Notes under the pieces: model-generated
What the model was told of the DNA's origin: nothing
What the model saw: the letters and a program-made list of their open reading frames with translations, nothing else
The model's database searches: none
Shown: positions 1 through 7,891 of the stretch, piece by piece
Position numbering within the stretch: position 1 is the first letter of the stretch
How the letters are laid out: each line of letters starts with the position of its first letter
Program-made: the position numbers and the translations under genes
DNA from: Armatimonadetes bacterium Uphvl-Ar2
GTDB lineage: Bacteria > Armatimonadota > Fimbriimonadia > Fimbriimonadales > Fimbriimonadaceae
DNA length: 64,000 nt
Direction of reading: 5' to 3'
Assembly (NCBI GenBank): GCA_002162095.1
Contig: CP021424.1
Location: forward strand, 2,232,001 to 2,296,000

Positions 1-506
1 ACCACTTGCATGCCCAACTCCATGGCGCGGGAGAGTTGATCGTGCGCCTTCACCCCGCAATCGCAGGTGATCAGCACCTTGGTGCCGATTTTGTGGGCAG
101 CTTCGATGGCTAGTGGGTGGATGCCGTAGCCTTCCAGCGCACGGTTGGGCACGTGGGGCACGATCTTCGAGTTGGAGGAAATCCGCTTGGCGTAGCCTCG
201 CAGCCCCTTCAGCAAGATCGCCGCGCTTGTCACCCCGTCGGCGTCGTAGTCTCCGTGGATGTAAATCGTTTCGTGGTTGCGCAGCGCCGTCTCCACGATG
301 TCGGCCCCGGCGGCAAAGTCGGGCAACAGCTCGGGGTCGTGCAGGTGCGCTTCGTCGGGATAAAGAAAGGCTCGGGTGCGCTCCAGGTCTTGGTACTGGT
401 TCTGCACCAGCCAGGCCGCCACAACGGGAGAAACCCCGAAGGCCGCGACAATTCTTGCCTCAGCCCCGGGGTCTCGAACCGGCCATCGCCAGATCAGTTC
501 GGGCAC
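1..506 (-). CDS. recJ: RecJ single-stranded-DNA 5'-3' exonuclease (N-terminal part, runs off window)
   Basis: RecJ degrades single-stranded DNA 5' to 3' in recombination and mismatch repair. Only the first ~168 residues are inside the window. They include the DHH-family motif IHGDYDADGVTS followed by a conserved VPNR...GYG segment and an LITCDCG segment, which is the standard RecJ metal-binding order (motifs I-III). The start is taken as GTG at 506, seven bases after the nusG stop, because an N-terminus beginning PELIWRW and a lead-in to the DHH domain follow directly; no clear ribosome-binding site is visible, so coupling to nusG translation is likely. The gene is last in the visible secE-nusG-recJ string. 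The C-terminal DHHA1 and OB parts lie outside the window. Confidence 0.9.
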   Translation of the reverse strand, partial: MPELIWRWPVRDPGAEARIVAAFGVSPVVAAWLVQNQYQDLERTRAFLYPDEAHLHDPELLPDFAAGADIVETALRNHETIYIHGDYDADGVTSAAILLKGLRGYAKRISSNSKIVPHVPNRALEGYGIHPLAIEAAHKIGTKVLITCDCGVKAHDQLSRAMELGMQV

Positions 507-512
507 GGTGGA

Positions 513-1040
513 TTACTGCTTTTCGACGCCGGTGAAATCGAGCTCCACGGGCGTATCGCGGCCAAAGATGTTGATCATGACCTTGAGCTTCTCGCGTTCC
601 GCATTCACTTCTTCAATCTTGCCGGTGTAGTCCACAAACGGACCTTCCACCACGCGCACAATCTCGCCCTTGTTGAAGGCGATCTTGGGCACTTCCTGGC
701 TCACTTCCAGGTTCTTCATGATGCGCTTGACTTCGAAGTCTTCTAGCGGCACGGGCTTACCACCGCTTTGCAAGAATCCGGTCACGCCCGAAGTGCTCTT
801 GATGAGCTTGAAAACGTCGTCAGTGAGGTCCATCCGGACGAGGATGTAGCCAGGGAACAGCTTCTTTTGGATGACTGTGCGCTTGCCGTTGCGGTGGCTG
901 AGTTCCGGCTCCGTCGGGATCAGAATCTCAACGATAAACGTGTTCCACAGGCCTAGGGCGTCGCCCCGGCGCATGATGAGCTCGGACACCTTCTTCTCGT
1001 GCATCGAGAGGGTGTGCACGGCGTACCAGCGGAGCGCCAT
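513..1040 (-). CDS. nusG: Transcription elongation/antitermination factor NusG
   Basis: NusG binds RNA polymerase and couples it to Rho or to the ribosome. The 175-residue protein has the usual two-domain plan: an N-terminal NGN domain (about residues 1-110, starting with RWYAVHTLSMHEKKV and containing FPGYILVRM) and a C-terminal KOW domain (about 120-175, with FNKGEIVRVVEGPF and the closing RDTPVELDF). Its length is normal for a NusG without inserts. It lies 3 bases downstream of secE, the near-universal bacterial order, and is followed by recJ rather than by rplK, so the usual ribosomal-protein operon has been separated from it here. Confidence 0.97.
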   Translation of the reverse strand: MALRWYAVHTLSMHEKKVSELIMRRGDALGLWNTFIVEILIPTEPELSHRNGKRTVIQKKLFPGYILVRMDLTDDVFKLIKSTSGVTGFLQSGGKPVPLEDFEVKRIMKNLEVSQEVPKIAFNKGEIVRVVEGPFVDYTGKIEEVNAEREKLKVMINIFGRDTPVELDFTGVEKQ

Positions 1041-1043
1041 AGA

Positions 1044-1295
1044 TTAGGCCCCACCCCCAATGAGGATGCTGAGCACGATGCGGAATGCCTCGGAAAGCAA
1101 GAACAGCGTCACGGCCAGGATAGCGCACACGGCCAGCACGGTGCCGGTCATGCGCATGGTTTCCTTTTGGGTCGGCCAGGTCACGTGCTTCATTTCGCGC
1201 ATGACGTCTTGGAAAAACCCACTGATTCCGCGTGACTTTCGAATCCCATCAAGTGGACTTCCCGCACTGGCGGGCGTCTTCTTATCCGTACTCAT
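1044..1295 (-). CDS. secE: SecE preprotein translocase subunit
   Basis: SecE clamps the SecYEG channel that exports unfolded proteins across the inner membrane. The 83-residue product is the short, single-membrane-span bacterial form. It has an amphipathic cytoplasmic helix containing the family signature around KHVTWPTQKE (residues 37-46), then one hydrophobic helix of about 20 residues near the C-terminus. The mRNA has GGAAAG just before the ATG. It is directly upstream of nusG. The 112-base gap to greA holds a weak inverted repeat (1362-1367 with 1379-1384) but no convincing terminator. Confidence 0.95.
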   Translation of the reverse strand: MSTDKKTPASAGSPLDGIRKSRGISGFFQDVMREMKHVTWPTQKETMRMTGTVLAVCAILAVTLFLLSEAFRIVLSILIGGGA

Positions 1296-1407
1296 TTTCT
1301 TTCCGAGAGGTATTCACCCTGGCGGGCTTGCCTCAAAAGGGGGGAATTGAGCCAATTTACCCCCTCTGCCTGGGCAAAAGAGGGCACTTGGCTAGGTGAA
1401 CGAGAAA

Positions 1408-1905
1408 TCAGCGAGAAATCGCCGTGATTTGGTAGGTAATCGGTCCAACCGGAGCTTCGTAAGTGATGCTCTCGCCCGGCTTGGCTCCCATCAGCGCGGC
1501 GCCCAGCGGCGACTCCTCACTGATCTGATCCTCATCGGGGTTAGCCTCGATGGAGGCGACCATACGAAGCGTGAATTCGATGCCGCGCTCGTCGTCCTTC
1601 ACCGTCACGCGCGAACCGAGACCCACAAACTCCGTCGGAATCGTAGACTCATCCAGGAGCTCCGCATTCGAGAAAATCGTCTTGAGCTCGGCAATGCGGT
1701 TCTCCACAATCGCCTGCTCTTGCTTCACTTCGTCCAGCTCGTTGTTATCTTCGCTGAACTCGCCGTGATCCTTGCTGTCGCGAATACGCTGCGCAATCTC
1801 GTCTCGCTTGACTTTCGTCAAGTACTCCAACTCAGACTTGAGTCGGGTGTGCCCCTCCGGCGTCAGTTGTACAGGGGATGCCTGTCCTAATTCTAGTTCG
1901 TCCAT
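1408..1905 (-). CDS. greA: Transcription elongation factor GreA
   Basis: GreA rescues backtracked RNA polymerase by stimulating cleavage of the extruded transcript in the secondary channel. The 165-residue product has the N-terminal coiled coil with acidic tip (about residues 10-80, including GEFSEDNNELDEVKQEQ) and a C-terminal FKBP-like domain with the GAALMGAKPGE segment. The reading frame stays open 23 codons upstream, but I start at the ATG at 1905 because it is preceded by an AGGAAAG ribosome-binding site and the family N-terminus (LTPEGHTRLKSELEYL) follows. The gene stands alone, with a clear -10 box upstream. Confidence 0.95.
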   Translation of the reverse strand: MDELELGQASPVQLTPEGHTRLKSELEYLTKVKRDEIAQRIRDSKDHGEFSEDNNELDEVKQEQAIVENRIAELKTIFSNAELLDESTIPTEFVGLGSRVTVKDDERGIEFTLRMVASIEANPDEDQISEESPLGAALMGAKPGESITYEAPVGPITYQITAISR

Positions 1906-1932
1906 AGCTTTCCTGAATCTGTGAGACCCGGC

Positions 1933-1938
1933 ATTATA
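1933..1938 (-). promoter_or_regulatory. -10 box of the greA promoter
   Basis: On the minus strand this hexamer reads TATAAT, a perfect sigma-70-type -10 element, 27 bases upstream of the greA ATG. A convincing -35 box is not visible at 16-18 bp spacing. Unlike many genes in this window, greA therefore has a short leader and a Shine-Dalgarno sequence. Confidence 0.6.
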
Positions 1939-2071
1939 GCCCGAAGGCGACCGCTTGATGTCTAGGATTCTCAACGAATGTCGAGAGAAAAAGGTTTCGT
2001 GGTCACGGCCGTTACCGCCAAGTGGCGACCGGGGCTGCGCAATTCACCTTGGTATTCTAGTCGCAATCACC

Positions 2072-2782
2072 GTGAGATTCGCTGCCTGTTCTCGTTACGC
2101 CTGGTGGCTGTGCGCTTGTCTGAGCGCAGGCTCGGCCTTGGCCCAAACGAGCGAGCCGCTCGCGAATGCGCTGGAAGAACGCCGCCCCGCCATGTCGATC
2201 CTGGTGCGCAAGCACCAAATGGGCGCCGACATGGTACAGGTGACGATGCTAAAAGGGGATTACCCCACCGAGCTTCTGCGCCAGCAGATTGAGCTGATGC
2301 CTGCCTACGGCACCACGCCGCCGCGCGGGCTGGAGATCTTCGGCGGTGCCCCGGCCAAGACGTTGCGGCAGGCGATGTTTGCGGTGGATGGCCTGCTGAA
2401 GCCCGAAACGGGCGAAATCAACTTCGAGGCCATCGTCAAGCCGTTCCTGGGCTCGCCCGAGCCGTTCGTGGTGGACACGATGATTGTGGTGGTGGAAGGG
2501 ATGCCCGCCGTGCCCAACACCACACTGGTGGAGCACGCCACCGATACGGTTCTCCTCAAGGGCGTGCCGCTGGGCAATGATTCGATTGAGTACCGCATTT
2601 CCGTGGCCAGCCAAGACCCGGAGAAGGTGAAGATCCCCACGAAGTACCAGCCCGTGGGCAAGCCACAGACGCCAACCAAGGGGAGTTCGGGCAACAACCG
2701 ACAAATCATTCTCATCGGCATTGGCGTCGCGGGCGTCATTGCGGCGGGGGCGTTGGTATACTCCCTCACACGGCGGCGATAA
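2072..2782 (+). CDS. Exported protein with C-terminal membrane anchor, unknown function
   Basis: I do not recognise this family. The frame is open from 1955, but a start at the GTG at 2072 yields a typical signal peptide (hydrophobic stretch ending SAGSALA, cleavage before QTSEP), whereas the longer version puts an unlikely Arg-rich leader ahead of it. The mature part (about 210 residues) is predicted extracytoplasmic. A single hydrophobic helix (IILIGIGVAGVIAAGALVY) followed by SLTRRR sits at the very C-terminus, so the protein is probably anchored with most of its mass outside. It precedes the first pilT gene by 69 bases and may be cotranscribed with the pilus genes; a role in pili is only a guess. 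Confidence 0.7.
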   Translation: MRFAACSRYAWWLCACLSAGSALAQTSEPLANALEERRPAMSILVRKHQMGADMVQVTMLKGDYPTELLRQQIELMPAYGTTPPRGLEIFGGAPAKTLRQAMFAVDGLLKPETGEINFEAIVKPFLGSPEPFVVDTMIVVVEGMPAVPNTTLVEHATDTVLLKGVPLGNDSIEYRISVASQDPEKVKIPTKYQPVGKPQTPTKGSSGNNRQIILIGIGVAGVIAAGALVYSLTRRR

Positions 2783-2851
2783 CGACGCGCAAGGGACATT
2801 CTCTTCGGGTCGCGATCGCCGTTGGGTTGCCAAAGCCAACGGATTAGCGGA

Positions 2852-3928
2852 ATGTCCAAACTTAATTTCACGATTTACGACCTCGTCGAAAAGGGCTACG
2901 AGCTCGGTGCCTCTGACATCATGCTCAAGGCCAATGCCGTGCCTTACATGAAGCAGTACAGCTCCATGAACCCGCTTCCCGGAGATTGGGCGAAGCTCAC
3001 CGGCGAAGATGTGATGGAGTTGCTGAAGCCGGTCATGCTGGAGAAGCAGATCCGCAAGTTCGACGAAACCAACGAAATGGACCTCGCCTTCGTGGTGGAA
3101 GGGAAGTGCCGCGTTCGTACGAACATCTACCGCCAGCGCACTCACCCCGCGGCCGTTCTTCGTATCATTCCGCTCCGCATCCGCCAACTAGAAGAACTCG
3201 GGATGCCGGCCTCGCTCTCCGAAGTCACCAAGCACCGCCAAGGTCTGGTGCTGGTCACCGGTCCGACGGGTTCCGGGAAGACGACGACCCTGGCCGCCCT
3301 GCTGGACATCATCAACCGCGAGCGCAACGTTCACATCGTCACCATCGAAGACCCGCTGGAAATCGAGCACCCCGACCACCAGAGCTACGTGAGTCAACGC
3401 GAAGTCGGGATTGACACCGACGACTTCATCCCGGCCCTCCGCGCCGTGGTTCGTGAAGCGCCCGACGTCATCCTCATCGGTGAAATGCGCGACATCACCA
3501 CGATGCACACCGCGCTCACCGCCGGGGAAACCGGCCACTTGGTGTTCTCCACGGTTCACACCTCCAGCGCCTACGAAACGCTTGACCGTATCATCAACAT
3601 GTTCCCGCCGCACGAAAAGGGCTTCCTTTGTCAGCGGCTTGCCAACTCGCTGCGCGCCATCATCGCCCAAAAGCTGGTGCCGCGGGCCGACGGCCAGGGC
3701 CGCGTCGTGGTGCCGGAAATCCTGATCTGTACGCCTACCGTGAGCAAGGCCATTGAAGACGGCCACTTTGGTGACCTGTACCACCTGATGAACGAGGGCG
3801 GCTATTGGGGCATGCAGACGATGAACCAAGGCCTAGTGCGATATGTGAAGGCGGGCATCGTGGACGAACCCACCGCCATCCAATACGCAGGTATTGTTTC
3901 GGAATTGAAGCAGATGCTTCGCCGGTAG
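2852..3928 (+). CDS. pilT: PilT-type ATPase, paralogue 1
   Basis: PilT ATPases power type IV pilus retraction from a cytoplasmic hexameric ring. This 358-residue protein shows the full PilT/PilB-superfamily core: Walker A GPTGSGKTTT (about residues 138-147), the Asp box (VTIEDPLEIEH), Walker B with VILIGEMRD, and the His box around AGETGHLVFSTVHT. The N-terminal PAS-like domain is present. An ATG ten codons upstream is also in frame; I choose 2852 because the protein then begins MSKLNFTIYDLVEKG, like its paralogues. It is the first of three consecutive PilT paralogues and the most divergent of them (EMRDITTMHTAL rather than EMRDLETI.LAI). Which one is the main retraction motor cannot be told from sequence. 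Confidence 0.93.
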   Translation: MSKLNFTIYDLVEKGYELGASDIMLKANAVPYMKQYSSMNPLPGDWAKLTGEDVMELLKPVMLEKQIRKFDETNEMDLAFVVEGKCRVRTNIYRQRTHPAAVLRIIPLRIRQLEELGMPASLSEVTKHRQGLVLVTGPTGSGKTTTLAALLDIINRERNVHIVTIEDPLEIEHPDHQSYVSQREVGIDTDDFIPALRAVVREAPDVILIGEMRDITTMHTALTAGETGHLVFSTVHTSSAYETLDRIINMFPPHEKGFLCQRLANSLRAIIAQKLVPRADGQGRVVVPEILICTPTVSKAIEDGHFGDLYHLMNEGGYWGMQTMNQGLVRYVKAGIVDEPTAIQYAGIVSELKQMLRR

Positions 3929-3935
3929 GTCGTTT

Positions 3936-5039
3936 ATGTCAGCCGCTTATGATCGCTTAAAGTCGCTCCTGGAGCACGTGGTGGAGGTCGACGCGAGCGA
4001 CCTCCATATCAAAGTCAACAACCCGCCGATCCTCCGGGTGCGCGGCGATCTCAAGCGGCTGGACATGCCGGCCCTCAGCGAAAGCGAGGTCGAGGCCATG
4101 TTCGATGCGGTGCTCAACGACGAGCGCCGCGAGCGGCTCAACAACTTCAAGGAATGCGACCTCTCGTTCGCCATTCCGGGCTTGGCGCGGTTCCGTGTGA
4201 ACCTGTATTGGCAGCAAGGGCGTAAGGGCGGCGTATTCCGCTTGATTCCTTATCGCATCAAGACGATCGATGAAATCGGCTTGCCTGAGGTGACCAAGAA
4301 GCTGGCCCTGCTCCCACGCGGGCTCATCCTCGTCACGGGGCCGACCGGAAGCGGGAAATCCACCTCCCTCGCGGCGATGATCAATCACATCAACGAGCAC
4401 TCTACTCGCCACGTGATCACGATCGAAGACCCCATCGAGTACGTCCACCAAGACCGCAAGTGCATCGTGAACCAGCGCGAATTGGGCACGGACACTTCTA
4501 GCTTTGCCGAGGCCCTGCGCCACATCATGCGGCAGAACCCGGACGTAATCCTCGTCGGGGAAATGCGCGACCTGGAAACCATCCAGTTGGCCATCACGGC
4601 AGCGGAAACCGGGCACTTGGTGTTCAGCACGCTGCACACCGTGGATGCCGCGCAAACGATCGACCGCGTGGTGGACGTTTTTGACCCCGAACAACAGGAG
4701 CAGATCCGCACTCAGCTGGCGGTCACCCTGCAGGCGGTAGTCTCCCAGTCGTTGCTGCCGCGTTGCGACACCGAAGGACGTGTCGCCGCCTTCGAGGTCA
4801 TGGTCGTCACTCCGTCCATCCGCACAATGGTCCGCGACGGCAAGACGCACCAACTGGTGTCCGACATTCAAACCGGGGGCGAGCACGGGATGCAGACCCT
4901 CGATAACCACCTGCTCAAGTTGGTCGAGGAGAAGAAAGTGGACTACGAAGTGGCTCTATCCAAGAGCACCAACGTTCTCGAATTTGAGCGCCGAGCCTTG
5001 GCGCGCGGCATCGCCCCGGGAGCCTCGAGCAATGCCTGA
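3936..5039 (+). CDS. pilT: PilT-type ATPase, paralogue 2
   Basis: The 367-residue protein is a second type IV pilus retraction-type ATPase, seven bases after paralogue 1. It carries Walker A GPTGSGKSTS, the Asp box ITIEDPIEYVH, Walker B VILVGEMRDLETI and the His box AAETGHLVFSTLHT, all canonical for PilT. The N-terminal region starts with VEVDASDLHIKVNNPP, the typical PilT 'SDLH' segment. The pattern VGEMRDLETI is closest to classical PilT, so this or paralogue 3 is the likelier bona fide retraction motor. Its last codons overlap the start of paralogue 3 by eight bases, implying coupled translation. Confidence 0.95.
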   Translation: MSAAYDRLKSLLEHVVEVDASDLHIKVNNPPILRVRGDLKRLDMPALSESEVEAMFDAVLNDERRERLNNFKECDLSFAIPGLARFRVNLYWQQGRKGGVFRLIPYRIKTIDEIGLPEVTKKLALLPRGLILVTGPTGSGKSTSLAAMINHINEHSTRHVITIEDPIEYVHQDRKCIVNQRELGTDTSSFAEALRHIMRQNPDVILVGEMRDLETIQLAITAAETGHLVFSTLHTVDAAQTIDRVVDVFDPEQQEQIRTQLAVTLQAVVSQSLLPRCDTEGRVAAFEVMVVTPSIRTMVRDGKTHQLVSDIQTGGEHGMQTLDNHLLKLVEEKKVDYEVALSKSTNVLEFERRALARGIAPGASSNA

Positions 5040-6258
5040 CGTCTTAGGCCTCCTCACCCGGTGCGTCGAGCAAGACGGATCGGACCTCCACTTCAAGACC
5101 GACACGGGCAGCGTTTACCTGCGCAAGCACGGTGAACTGATTCACTGGGAAGATGTGCCGAAGTACGGAGCCGATGAGTTCATGGCGAACTTCACCAAGC
5201 ATCTCCGGCCGGAGCAAGTGGAGAAGTTCAACAAGACGCAAGAGCTGGACTTCTCGCTGGAAATCCCGACGGTGGCCCGTTTCCGAGGCAACCTGTATTG
5301 GCAGCGCGGCTTCCCGCAGGCCGTCTTCCGCGTCATTCCGTTCCACATCCAGAACATGGATGAGCTGAACCTGCCGCAAGCCTGCTACGACTTCATCGAG
5401 CGTCCGCGCGGCCTGGTGCTGGTCACCGGTCCGGCAGGGTCAGGGAAGTCCACCACGTTGGCGGCGATGATCGACAAGATCAACCGCACCCAGCCCGTTC
5501 ACATCATGACGGTGGAAGACCCCACCGAGTTTGTGCACGACGACCACATGGCGCTCATCAACCAGCGCGAACTGGATGTGGACACCCACAGCTTTGCCAA
5601 CGCGCTCAAGTACGTGCTGCGCCAAGACCCGGACGTGATCCTGGTCGGGGAAATGCGCGACCTGGAAACCATCCACCTTGCCATCACGGCGGCGGAAACC
5701 GGGCACCTTGTGTTCGCCACCCTGCACACCGTGGACGCGGTGCAAACGGTGGACCGCATCGTGGACGTGTTCCCCATGCACCAGCAGCAGCAGATCCGCA
5801 TGCAGCTCTCGGTGAACCTGCTGGGCGTGATTTCGCAGACACTGATCAAGCGAAAGGACGGCCGGGGCCGCATCGCCGCTTTTGAGGTGCTCAATGCCTC
5901 CAATGCCGTTCGCAACCTCATCCGCGAGAACAAGACGTACCAAATCAACTCCATCATCCAGACCGGCGCCAAGCAGAAGATGCAGACGCTGGACCAAAGC
6001 TTGGCCAAGTTGGTCGAGGCGGGTTTGGTGGACCAGATGGAAGCCCTGTTCCGTGCCAAGGACCGCGGCGAACTCGGTCGCTTGCTCCAACTGACCAATG
6101 TGGCCGGTGCCACCCAGGCCGGGGCACCCTCTACGGCTCCCCCGACGGCCCCGCCGACTTCGGCTCCGCCCGTGGCCCCGCCCGGCACGACCGATAGCCC
6201 TTCCGCGCCCCCGTCCACCAGCCCTCGCGGCGGTTGGCGGCCTGGCGGCGGCAGCTAA
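5032..6258 (+). CDS. pilT: PilT-type ATPase, paralogue 3, with Pro-rich tail
   Basis: This is the third consecutive PilT-type ATPase. The frame is open much further upstream, but that part is out-of-phase paralogue 2; the real start is the ATG at 5032, inside the end of paralogue 2, giving MPDVLGLLTRCVEQDGSDLH. The 408-residue product has Walker A GPAGSGKSTT (Ala replaces Thr), an Asp box MTVEDPTEFVH, Walker B VILVGEMRDLETI and the His box. It differs from its neighbours by a C-terminal extension of about 45 residues made mostly of Pro, Ala, Thr and Ser, ending RGGWRPGGGS, which looks disordered. metX follows after only 3 bases, so the two may share a transcript. Confidence 0.93.
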   Translation: MPDVLGLLTRCVEQDGSDLHFKTDTGSVYLRKHGELIHWEDVPKYGADEFMANFTKHLRPEQVEKFNKTQELDFSLEIPTVARFRGNLYWQRGFPQAVFRVIPFHIQNMDELNLPQACYDFIERPRGLVLVTGPAGSGKSTTLAAMIDKINRTQPVHIMTVEDPTEFVHDDHMALINQRELDVDTHSFANALKYVLRQDPDVILVGEMRDLETIHLAITAAETGHLVFATLHTVDAVQTVDRIVDVFPMHQQQQIRMQLSVNLLGVISQTLIKRKDGRGRIAAFEVLNASNAVRNLIRENKTYQINSIIQTGAKQKMQTLDQSLAKLVEAGLVDQMEALFRAKDRGELGRLLQLTNVAGATQAGAPSTAPPTAPPTSAPPVAPPGTTDSPSAPPSTSPRGGWRPGGGS

Positions 6259-6261
6259 CGC

Positions 6262-7335
6262 ATGACCCAGCCTCCGGACGACCTCTTCAAAGAGAACGAA
6301 CGCACCGCTCCTCAAGCCGAGGGGCGGTGTCACTTTGCATTAGGGGACCTCAAGCTCAAGTGCGGCGCCATCTTGCCCCAGGTGCAGGTGGCCTACGAGA
6401 CCTGGGGCACTTACAACGGGAACAATGCGATTGTGGTGTGCCACGCCCTCAGCGGCGATAGCCACTGCACTGGCTGGTGGGAAGCCCTTATCGGCCCGGG
6501 CAAGGCGATTGACACGGACCGGTACTACGTGATCGGCACCAACGCGCTGGGCGGCTGCCAAGGCACCACCGGCCCCTGGCAAGCCCACCCCGAAGACGGC
6601 CGCCGCTACGGTTCGCGGTTCCCGGAGATCTCGGTCGAAGACATGGTGGCGGCGCAGGCGCGTCTATGCGACCATTTGGGCGTAGATCGGCTCGCCGCAG
6701 TCATTGGGGGCAGCATGGGCGGCATGCAGGCCCTGGAATGGGCACGCCAGTTCCCGCAGCGGGTGCAACGGGTGTGGATGACGGCCAGTTGTGCCGCTCA
6801 CAACGCCCTGCAGATCGGATTCAACGAAACCGCCCGTCAGGCCATCACGCAGGATCCGGCATGGAACGGAGGCGACTACGAAGCGAACCAACCCCCCGCC
6901 GCGGGCCTGGCCGTGGCCCGCATGGTGGGGCACCTGAGCTACCTGAGCGAAGCGGCGTTCGAGCGCAAATTCGCCCGCGAGGAGAGGGAAGACGGGGTGT
7001 TCCAAGTGGCCAGCTACCTGCAATACCAGGGGCATAAGTTCATCCACCGTTTTGATCCGGCCTCGCTGGTGGTGCTGAGCCAGGCGATCGACCGGTACGA
7101 CGGACGGGACGTAAGCATGGTGCTGGCCGACGTGCTGCTGACGAGCTTTACCAGCGACTGGCTGTACCCCAGCCATCAAAGCGTGGCCCTGGCCGCCACC
7201 TTGCGCGAAGCCGGCGCTTACGCCGAGTGGCACGAGATAGACCTGCCGCACGGGCACGATTCCTTCCTGCTGGATGGGGTCCACCAGACCGAAATCGTGC
7301 GGGAGTTCTTGGCGAGGGACCCAAGGGAGTCCTGA
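6262..7335 (+). CDS. metX: Homoserine O-acyltransferase MetX
   Basis: MetX acylates L-homoserine with acetyl-CoA (or succinyl-CoA) as the first committed step of methionine synthesis. The 357-residue alpha/beta-hydrolase has the nucleophile elbow GGSMGGMQ (Ser near residue 154), the catalytic Asp in FTSDWLYP and the catalytic His in LPHGHDSFLL, the order expected for MetX. The NALGGCQGTTGP segment forms the conserved oxyanion region. Acetyl versus succinyl specificity cannot be settled by eye. It starts 3 bases after the pilT paralogue, an unexpected partner; no SAM riboswitch precedes it. The split metH and metF genes lie 30 kb away. Confidence 0.92.
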   Translation: MTQPPDDLFKENERTAPQAEGRCHFALGDLKLKCGAILPQVQVAYETWGTYNGNNAIVVCHALSGDSHCTGWWEALIGPGKAIDTDRYYVIGTNALGGCQGTTGPWQAHPEDGRRYGSRFPEISVEDMVAAQARLCDHLGVDRLAAVIGGSMGGMQALEWARQFPQRVQRVWMTASCAAHNALQIGFNETARQAITQDPAWNGGDYEANQPPAAGLAVARMVGHLSYLSEAAFERKFAREEREDGVFQVASYLQYQGHKFIHRFDPASLVVLSQAIDRYDGRDVSMVLADVLLTSFTSDWLYPSHQSVALAATLREAGAYAEWHEIDLPHGHDSFLLDGVHQTEIVREFLARDPRES

Positions 7336-7338
7336 AAC

Positions 7339-7360
7339 CTTGCGACTGCGAAGCCGCAAG
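7339..7360 (+). other. Hairpin between metX and the tRNA pair
   Basis: A 6-bp inverted repeat (CTTGCG / CGCAAG) begins four bases after the metX stop and precedes a TAATCT -10-like element at 7364-7369. It may end metX transcription, but there is no T-tract, so this is weak. Confidence 0.3.
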
Positions 7361-7380
7361 TGCTAATCTTTCATTCCCAC

Positions 7381-7457
<77 letters not shown>

Positions 7458-7461
7458 GTGT

Positions 7462-7537
7462 GCCGCGGTAGCTCAGTTGGTAGAGCAAAGCACTGAAAAT
7501 GCTTGGGTCGCCGGTTCGAGTCCGGCTTGCGGCACCA
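7462..7537 (+). tRNA. tRNA-Phe (GAA)
   Basis: The cloverleaf is complete: acceptor GCCGCGG/TTGCGGC with two G-T pairs, D arm GCTCAGTTGGTAGAGC, anticodon stem AAGCA/TGCTT around CTGAAAA with anticodon GAA, T-loop TTCGAGT, discriminator A and encoded CCA. A rho-independent terminator follows 11 bases later. Confidence 0.96.
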
Positions 7538-7548
7538 CTCTTTTCCCT

Positions 7549-7572
7549 CCTCGCTTTCGGGCGGGGTTTTTT
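7549..7572 (+). terminator. Rho-independent terminator of the tRNA-Asp/Phe transcript
   Basis: The stem CCTCGC/GCGGGG with loop TTTCGG is followed directly by six T residues. It lies just after tRNA-Phe and fits a classical intrinsic terminator. Confidence 0.8.
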
Positions 7573-7720
7573 GTTATTGCGACCTCGTTTTGTGGGCAAT
7601 GTTGCGATAACCGTGTTCGCAAATCACGTAACCGTTGGATGAATCTATCTCTCCGCAAAGCCGGCAGGAAAGGGCAGGCGTAACGACGCCGCAGGCCGGA
7701 GAAAACCGGGAAAAGGGGAT

Positions 7721-7797
7721 TGGTAGCGAAGGCCGGACTCGAACCGGCGACCTAACGGGTATGAACCGTTTGCTCTAACCAACTGAGCTACTTCGCC
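7721..7797 (-). tRNA. tRNA-Met (CAT), elongator type
   Basis: On the minus strand the acceptor stem is GGCGAAG/CTTCGCT with a first G-T pair, the D arm is GCTCAGTTGGTTAGAGC, the anticodon loop is TTCATAC (anticodon CAT), and an encoded CCA is at 7721-7723. The paired first position and the D-arm resemble elongator tRNA-Met; a lysidine-modified tRNA-Ile(CAT) cannot be fully excluded by eye. The 148 bases between this gene and the terminator at 7572 hold nothing I can support. Confidence 0.9.
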
Positions 7798-7891
7798 ACG
7801 CGCACTCCATTATGACTCGCCCCGCCACGGTGCGGCGGGCCTTCTTCTGCTGAAAATTCCCGGCGAGTTCACTCGTCTATACCCTCGGCAC

